9,297 nt of DNA. Source: an uncultured Pseudomonadales bacterium. GTDB lineage: Bacteria > Pseudomonadota > Gammaproteobacteria > Pseudomonadales > Porticoccaceae. Shown one piece after another: positions 6,185-9,297 of this stretch; within the stretch, counting starts at the first letter, position 1, and the number at the start of each line of letters is the position of its first letter. Location of the stretch: contig CALLDA010000131.1 of NCBI GenBank assembly GCA_937998635.1, positions 1 to 9,297 on the forward strand. The letters run 5' to 3'. The position numbers and the translations under genes were made by a program. Below the pieces are notes generated by a model. The model saw nothing but the letters and a program-made list of their open reading frames with translations, had not been told where the DNA came from and did no database searches.

Positions 6185-6598
6185 TTACTTTACCGTGATG
6201 GTGATTTTTTCTGATAGCACTGGCGCGTCATGGGGGATATGGTTTTGATCGCCTAGCAGCAGCTGCAAAGTGTGTTGCCCAGGACTTAACTCAAGCTCGG
6301 TTTCAGTTTGCCCGCCACCAAAGTGACGATGCTGTGGGTCTGAAGGGATGGGTGCATCCATTGCTGGTAGTTGATCGACATCTATCAGCATGTGGTGATG
6401 TCCGGTGTTGGCTTTGTCTATCCCGGCCGGTGCTACGCCCATGCCTTTTAAGCCAAACTGAATGGTGACGGGATTGTGTACCACCGCGCCATTTTTGGGT
6501 GAAATAATATAAGCGCTAGCGCCTTCCGGGGCAGGGCTAGTCGCCCATGTATTACTGGCGAGAAGGAATATTGACGAGATTAATAAAGCTTTTTTCAT
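6185..6598 (-). CDS. secreted DUF4399 domain protein
   Basis: A 137-residue protein with a signal peptide: MKK, a hydrophobic stretch ALLISSIFLLA, and a likely signal peptidase I cut after Ala19 (NTWA). The mature part is a DUF4399 domain: ISPKNGAVVHNPVTIQFGL (32-50), GMGVAPAG, then NTGHHHMLID (64-73), PIPSDPQHRHFGGGQTE (83-99), LSPGQHTLQL and GDQNHIPH (116-123). Many conserved histidines (67-69, 90, 92, 109, 120, 123) suggest metal binding in the periplasm, but that is inference; the family has no established function that I know of. It is full length for the family. The start has AAAGGA 6 nt upstream. It lies 134 bp after the MAPEG gene and 100 bp before the serine hydrolase gene, same strand. 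Confidence 0.92.
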   Translation of the reverse strand: MKKALLISSIFLLASNTWATSPAPEGASAYIISPKNGAVVHNPVTIQFGLKGMGVAPAGIDKANTGHHHMLIDVDQLPAMDAPIPSDPQHRHFGGGQTETELELSPGQHTLQLLLGDQNHIPHDAPVLSEKITITVK

Positions 6599-6631
6599 GA
6601 CTAATCCTTTAAGTGGTGTGATGGCGTCAAA

Positions 6632-6653
6632 TGGTCAGTGGTTTAGCTGACCA
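6632..6653. other. hairpin upstream of the DUF4399 gene
   Basis: TGGTCAG (6632-6638) and CTGACCA (6647-6653) form a 7-bp perfect stem with an 8-nt loop, between the MAPEG stop and the DUF4399 start. On the minus strand only ATTT follows, so it is a weak terminator candidate for MAPEG or a 5' leader hairpin of the DUF4399 mRNA. Confidence 0.35.
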
Positions 6654-6715
6654 GGGTCGTGGAGCGAAATACCTGGACAGGCTTTTTTGTTGCGAGAATA
6701 GTTACAGGAACAATA

Positions 6716-6721
6716 ATTATA
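6716..6721 (-). promoter_or_regulatory. possible -10 element for the DUF4399 gene
   Basis: On the minus strand a consensus TATAAT stands 117 bp before the DUF4399 start, just past the MAPEG stop codon. No good -35 lies 16-18 bp before it, so the call rests on the -10 alone. Confidence 0.25.
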
Positions 6722-6732
6722 AAAAGTAGTGG

Positions 6733-7116
6733 TCACAGCAATTTGCCGATTACACCCCACAAGGCGGTGAGGAGCAAGCCAACACTGGCCATAAAACCAA
6801 TTATCATGCCCTTTCCCCGATTGCCAGGATCGGCGATATAGGCTGAGCGATAAATAAATCGACCGACAAGAAAGGTCAGGCCCATGGCGCCGGCGAAGCT
6901 GGCGCTGAAATATGTCGCACAGACCCACATGGCTGGCAGGGTGAGCATTAATTGTTCCAGGGTATTCATCTGAACCCGCAAGTTGCGTTCAAAGATCTCA
7001 TCGCCGGTCGTGGCCGGTGCCTGAATGTTTGCTACGCCACGGGCTTTGCCGACCATAATCATAAAATACAGGTATTGCATAATCAGCAGTAAGGTTACCA
7101 ATGCGACAAAGGCCAT
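6733..7116 (-). CDS. MAPEG family membrane protein
   Basis: A 127-residue integral membrane protein of the MAPEG family (membrane-associated proteins in eicosanoid and glutathione metabolism). Four hydrophobic segments are visible at about 3-22, 54-70, 74-91 and 104-125. The family signature is ERNLRVQMNTLEQ at 43-55 between the first two segments, and GRFIYRSAYIADPGNRGKG (85-103) matches the conserved Gly-Arg/Tyr/Tyr region before the last helix. Eukaryotic members are glutathione transferases or leukotriene synthases; bacterial members are mostly uncharacterised, so glutathione-linked detoxification is only a possibility. The start at 7116 has AAGGAG with 7 nt spacing. It follows the SDR gene by 81 bp and may share its transcript. 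Length is normal for bacterial MAPEG proteins. Confidence 0.92.
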   Translation of the reverse strand: MAFVALVTLLLIMQYLYFMIMVGKARGVANIQAPATTGDEIFERNLRVQMNTLEQLMLTLPAMWVCATYFSASFAGAMGLTFLVGRFIYRSAYIADPGNRGKGMIIGFMASVGLLLTALWGVIGKLL

Positions 7117-7197
7117 TTTTATTCTCCTTGGGATTGAGGGTGGCGCTGCTTTTTACCAGAGGCTATCTTGACAGTTCGTATCGGGCTTAAACTTTAC

Positions 7198-7962
7198 CTA
7201 GATCGCTACACAGCCACCATCAACCGGCATAGCGTGGCCAGTGACAAAGGATGCATCATCGGAGCACAGAAATACCACCACGCGACCGACCTCTCGTGGA
7301 TCACCGAGACGACCGATGGGTTGCAGTTTTAGCATTTGTTTTTCTACCCAGGGTTTTTCGTTGATTAAACGCTCCAGCATTTGGGTGCGGATGCCGCCGG
7401 GGCATACTGCGTTGACACGGATTTTCTTTTTGGCGAATTCGATAGCGGCAGTTTTGGTGAGTCCGACCACGCCGTGCTTAGCGGCGACATAGGCTGGTAC
7501 GCCTTTGGCACCCACCAGACCGGCGACGGAAGCCGTGTTAACAATTGCCCCAGGGGTACCCTGTTTTAAAAATTGCGCAATCTGGTATTTCATACACAGA
7601 AATACCCCTCTCAGATTCACGTCGATATTAAGGTCGAAATTCTCGATCGAACAATTAGGCGTGGTAGCAGCTTCGCCTTCAACCCCGGCATTATTGAAAG
7701 CTGCGTCGATATGGCCGTAAGTACCCACGGCGGCATTGATTAGTTGCTGTACCTGTTCGGGATCGGCAACATCGCAACGGCGGAACATGGCGCTGCCTCC
7801 AGCGCTGCGGATGCGCTCAACCGTAGCCTGACCACCAGCTTCGTCGATATCTGATACCACGACATTGGCACCTTTCTCGGCAAATATTTCGGCGCTTGCA
7901 GCACCTATTCCTGATGCGCCACCGGTGACGAGTGCGACTTTAGCTTCCAGGGATTCGGACAT
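7198..7962 (-). CDS. short-chain dehydrogenase/reductase (classical SDR)
   Basis: A 254-residue classical SDR. The Rossmann glycine motif is TGGASGIG at 13-20. Asp38 at the end of the second strand (VVVSDID) suggests NAD(H) rather than NADP(H). CDVADPEQV stands at 63-71, NNAG at 90-93, and the catalytic set is Asn116 (DVNLRG), Ser145 (NTASVAG), Tyr158 and Lys162 (YVAAK). The C-terminal part has NAVCPGGIRTQM and the usual FVTGHAMPVDGG ending. It probably oxidises or reduces an alcohol/ketone; the substrate is not visible. AGGAGA stands 8 nt before the start codon. A 443-bp gap separates it from cysH upstream, so it likely has its own promoter and may lead the SDR-MAPEG-DUF4399-serine hydrolase series. 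Confidence 0.94.
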   Translation of the reverse strand: MSESLEAKVALVTGGASGIGAASAEIFAEKGANVVVSDIDEAGGQATVERIRSAGGSAMFRRCDVADPEQVQQLINAAVGTYGHIDAAFNNAGVEGEAATTPNCSIENFDLNIDVNLRGVFLCMKYQIAQFLKQGTPGAIVNTASVAGLVGAKGVPAYVAAKHGVVGLTKTAAIEFAKKKIRVNAVCPGGIRTQMLERLINEKPWVEKQMLKLQPIGRLGDPREVGRVVVFLCSDDASFVTGHAMPVDGGCVAI

Positions 7963-8405
7963 TAATTAATTCTCCTGATGAGTGAATACGCTGAGTAATC
8001 TTGTTGGTTAAGACTGTCGCTCTAGTTCTGTGACAGGTTCTGCGGCAGGATTACCGACAGAGTAAGTGACAGCGTCAGCGATAAGACCATTGAGTAATGT
8101 GATTATTTAAGGGTGACTCGTAATTGCCGGTTAACGAGCATTATCCCAGTGCTCAGGATAACAAGATAAGCCAGTGGGTCGAAAGTGCTTCCGACTTCGA
8201 AATTTATTCTAGAGGCAATGATTGTGTGGGGACAGCACAGAATGTGCTATCAAAAATGCGGACATCTAAGCGATCAATTATCCAGGTGATCAGTAGAATG
8301 TCATTGAAAATATTGATAATAGAGGAGGGTGTTGCGCTGGAAAGCTATTCTGCCTAGCCGCGTTCCAGCTATATGAGTGTGCACTATCCGCCTGGTAATA
8401 AGAGC
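7963..8405. other. 443-bp intergenic stretch between cysH and the SDR gene
   Basis: No convincing gene is seen here. A plus-strand frame from TTG 8124 to the stop at 8357 (77 codons) opens directly after a TAA, has no Shine-Dalgarno and resembles nothing I know. Small perfect hairpins are present: GAGCA/TGCTC (8136-8154), AGCACA-GAA-TGTGCT (8234-8248), and GCTGGAA/TTCCAGC (8336-8369), the last within 70 bp downstream of the cysH stop but without a T-run. CTGAGTAATCTTGTTGG at 7991-8007 closely resembles an arm of the inverted repeat at 4804-4879. The promoter of the SDR gene is expected here, but I cannot place it. Confidence 0.5.
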
Positions 8406-9107
8406 TTAGTAATGCAAGCCACACTCAAGATGATCCTCAGGTTTGGTGGGATCATGGTATTCCACTTCTGAGGGAAGGTCGTGCTCGATAAGGTAGTTAA
8501 CTAAATCGATGCTTTTAGAATGAAAGCAGGGTGCAACTTTTGTGGTCGAACGAGACTCATCCCAGGTAAAAATATCCTGTGATTTTCTAAATTCGGTTTC
8601 TTCGCTACGAATACCATTGATCCATAAATCGGGCTGCAATTCCCGAAAAGCTCGGGCAAAGGGCTCCAGCTTGACGGTTTTGGAAAACAGTTCGTGCTCT
8701 GGCGTTCCGGCCTCAGGAATACCATCGTATCTGACTCTCAGGTGAGTGGCAGATACATCCGGGTGATAGACTTTCAGATTGATATCCAAACGCTTGACCA
8801 AGTGATCGACAAAGCGATAGGTAGCGGCGGTATTAAACCCAGTATCACACCAGACGACGGGGGTGCCGGGGCGGATAGTTTGAACCATGTCCAGTAAGAC
8901 GGCCGAATAGGCAGAAAAGCTGGTGCTGATGATAGGGTTTTTTGCGGCGGCAAGCGCTTTAGTGAGGATGTCCACGGGTGATGCACCAGCCAGTGTTCGG
9001 TTGGCTTCGCTTAGGTCGAACAGTGGCCCAGGCGCAGAGGCCTGGCCATCCTTGCCAGATGACAGGCTTTCATAGGTAGGCGGATATTGTTCAGCTGCTA
9101 GGCTCAT
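8406..9107 (-). CDS. cysH: phosphoadenosine phosphosulfate (PAPS) reductase
   Basis: CysH reduces PAPS to sulfite with thioredoxin or glutaredoxin in cytoplasmic sulfate assimilation. This 233-residue protein has the adenine-nucleotide alpha hydrolase-like fold: STSFSAYSAVLLDMV (61-75) in the phosphate-binding position, VVWCDTGFNTAATYRFVDHL (84-103) matching the E. coli DTGYLFPETYRF region, LNLKVY-like INLKVYHPD (109-117), GIRSEET (165-171), and the C-terminal catalytic ECGLHY with Cys229. Only Cys87, Cys194 and Cys229 are present, so the paired cysteines that bind [4Fe-4S] in APS reductases are absent, which fits a PAPS-specific enzyme. Length is close to E. coli CysH (244). ATG 9107 has no good Shine-Dalgarno, and no nearby in-frame alternative is better. 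The gene stands alone here; no cysI, cysJ or cysD is seen. Confidence 0.92.
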   Translation of the reverse strand: MSLAAEQYPPTYESLSSGKDGQASAPGPLFDLSEANRTLAGASPVDILTKALAAAKNPIISTSFSAYSAVLLDMVQTIRPGTPVVWCDTGFNTAATYRFVDHLVKRLDINLKVYHPDVSATHLRVRYDGIPEAGTPEHELFSKTVKLEPFARAFRELQPDLWINGIRSEETEFRKSQDIFTWDESRSTTKVAPCFHSKSIDLVNYLIEHDLPSEVEYHDPTKPEDHLECGLHY

Positions 9108-9297
9108 AGTTGGTCTGATAAAACGTATTTAGATCCAAGGCCGAGGATTAAAACGTTCTATAGCAGACAAGTAAAATAACGCTTTTTAATATGCTTATTT
9201 CGAATAAAGATGACTGGGAACTAGCTTATTTTTGTTTCTCGTTTATTCGGTGTGATAGAGCCCCTGGGCATTTTGTCAGACCGATAGAGAGCAGAGT
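9108..9297. promoter_or_regulatory. upstream region of cysH
   Basis: This AT-rich stretch should hold the cysH promoter. On the minus strand an extended -10-like TGCTATAGA stands at about 9157-9165. Further upstream, CGAATAAA (9201-9208) and TTTATTCG (9242-9249) form an 8-bp inverted repeat that could be an operator. No coding region is visible to the window edge. Confidence 0.25.

Noticed and set aside
7168..7173. TTGACA on the plus strand between MAPEG and SDR as a promoter -35
   Set aside because: It points antisense into the SDR gene and no matching -10 stands at 16-18 bp.
8022..8090. 22-codon minus-strand frame with LSLTLSLTLS, upstream of the SDR gene
   Set aside because: No Shine-Dalgarno before its ATG, and it ends about 60 bp before the SDR start; too little to support a leader peptide.

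Overview
The window looks like chromosomal DNA of a Gammaproteobacterium. The PNPase, YiiM-type MOSC protein and PAPS reductase all read like gammaproteobacterial versions. The MAPEG, SDR and family VIII serine hydrolase content resembles marine oligotrophs of the Cellvibrionales/Spongiibacteraceae kind, but that finer placement is only an impression. There is no sign of phage, plasmid, insertion sequence, CRISPR array or RNA gene.

Layout. Plus strand, left half: pnp enters from the left edge and ends at 2092. It carries an in-frame TAA at 143-145 where the family has Glu-65 (E. coli numbering). A strong intrinsic terminator follows at 2117-2144. Next come a 15-bp tandem repeat inside a possible 22-codon leader ORF (2158-2226), a YiiM-like MOSC protein (2243-2869), a transglutaminase-fold protein with a Pro-Thr repeat at its N-terminus (3014-3730), and an alpha/beta hydrolase (3805-4641). 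Minus strand, right half, in transcription order: cysH (9107-8406), a 443-bp gap, an SDR dehydrogenase (7962-7198), a MAPEG membrane protein (7116-6733), a secreted DUF4399 protein (6598-6185) and a family VIII esterase/beta-lactamase-fold hydrolase (6084-4906). The two sets of genes converge on 4642-4905, which holds a perfect 16-bp inverted repeat.

Function. pnp is RNA-turnover housekeeping and cysH is assimilatory sulfate reduction. The other genes are enzymes of unassigned substrate: MOSC (possibly detoxification of N-hydroxylated compounds), SDR (oxidoreductase), MAPEG (possible glutathione-linked membrane enzyme) and three hydrolase or transglutaminase folds. Gaps of 81-134 bp separate SDR, MAPEG, DUF4399 and serine hydrolase. 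They may be co-transcribed, but nothing in the sequence links them to one pathway.

I did not find a convincing new multi-gene system. The observations most worth checking are the nonsense codon in pnp, the repeat-bearing leader ORF before the MOSC gene, the 16-bp inverted repeat with alternative pairing between the convergent genes, and the hexanucleotide repeat coding the start of the transglutaminase-like protein.
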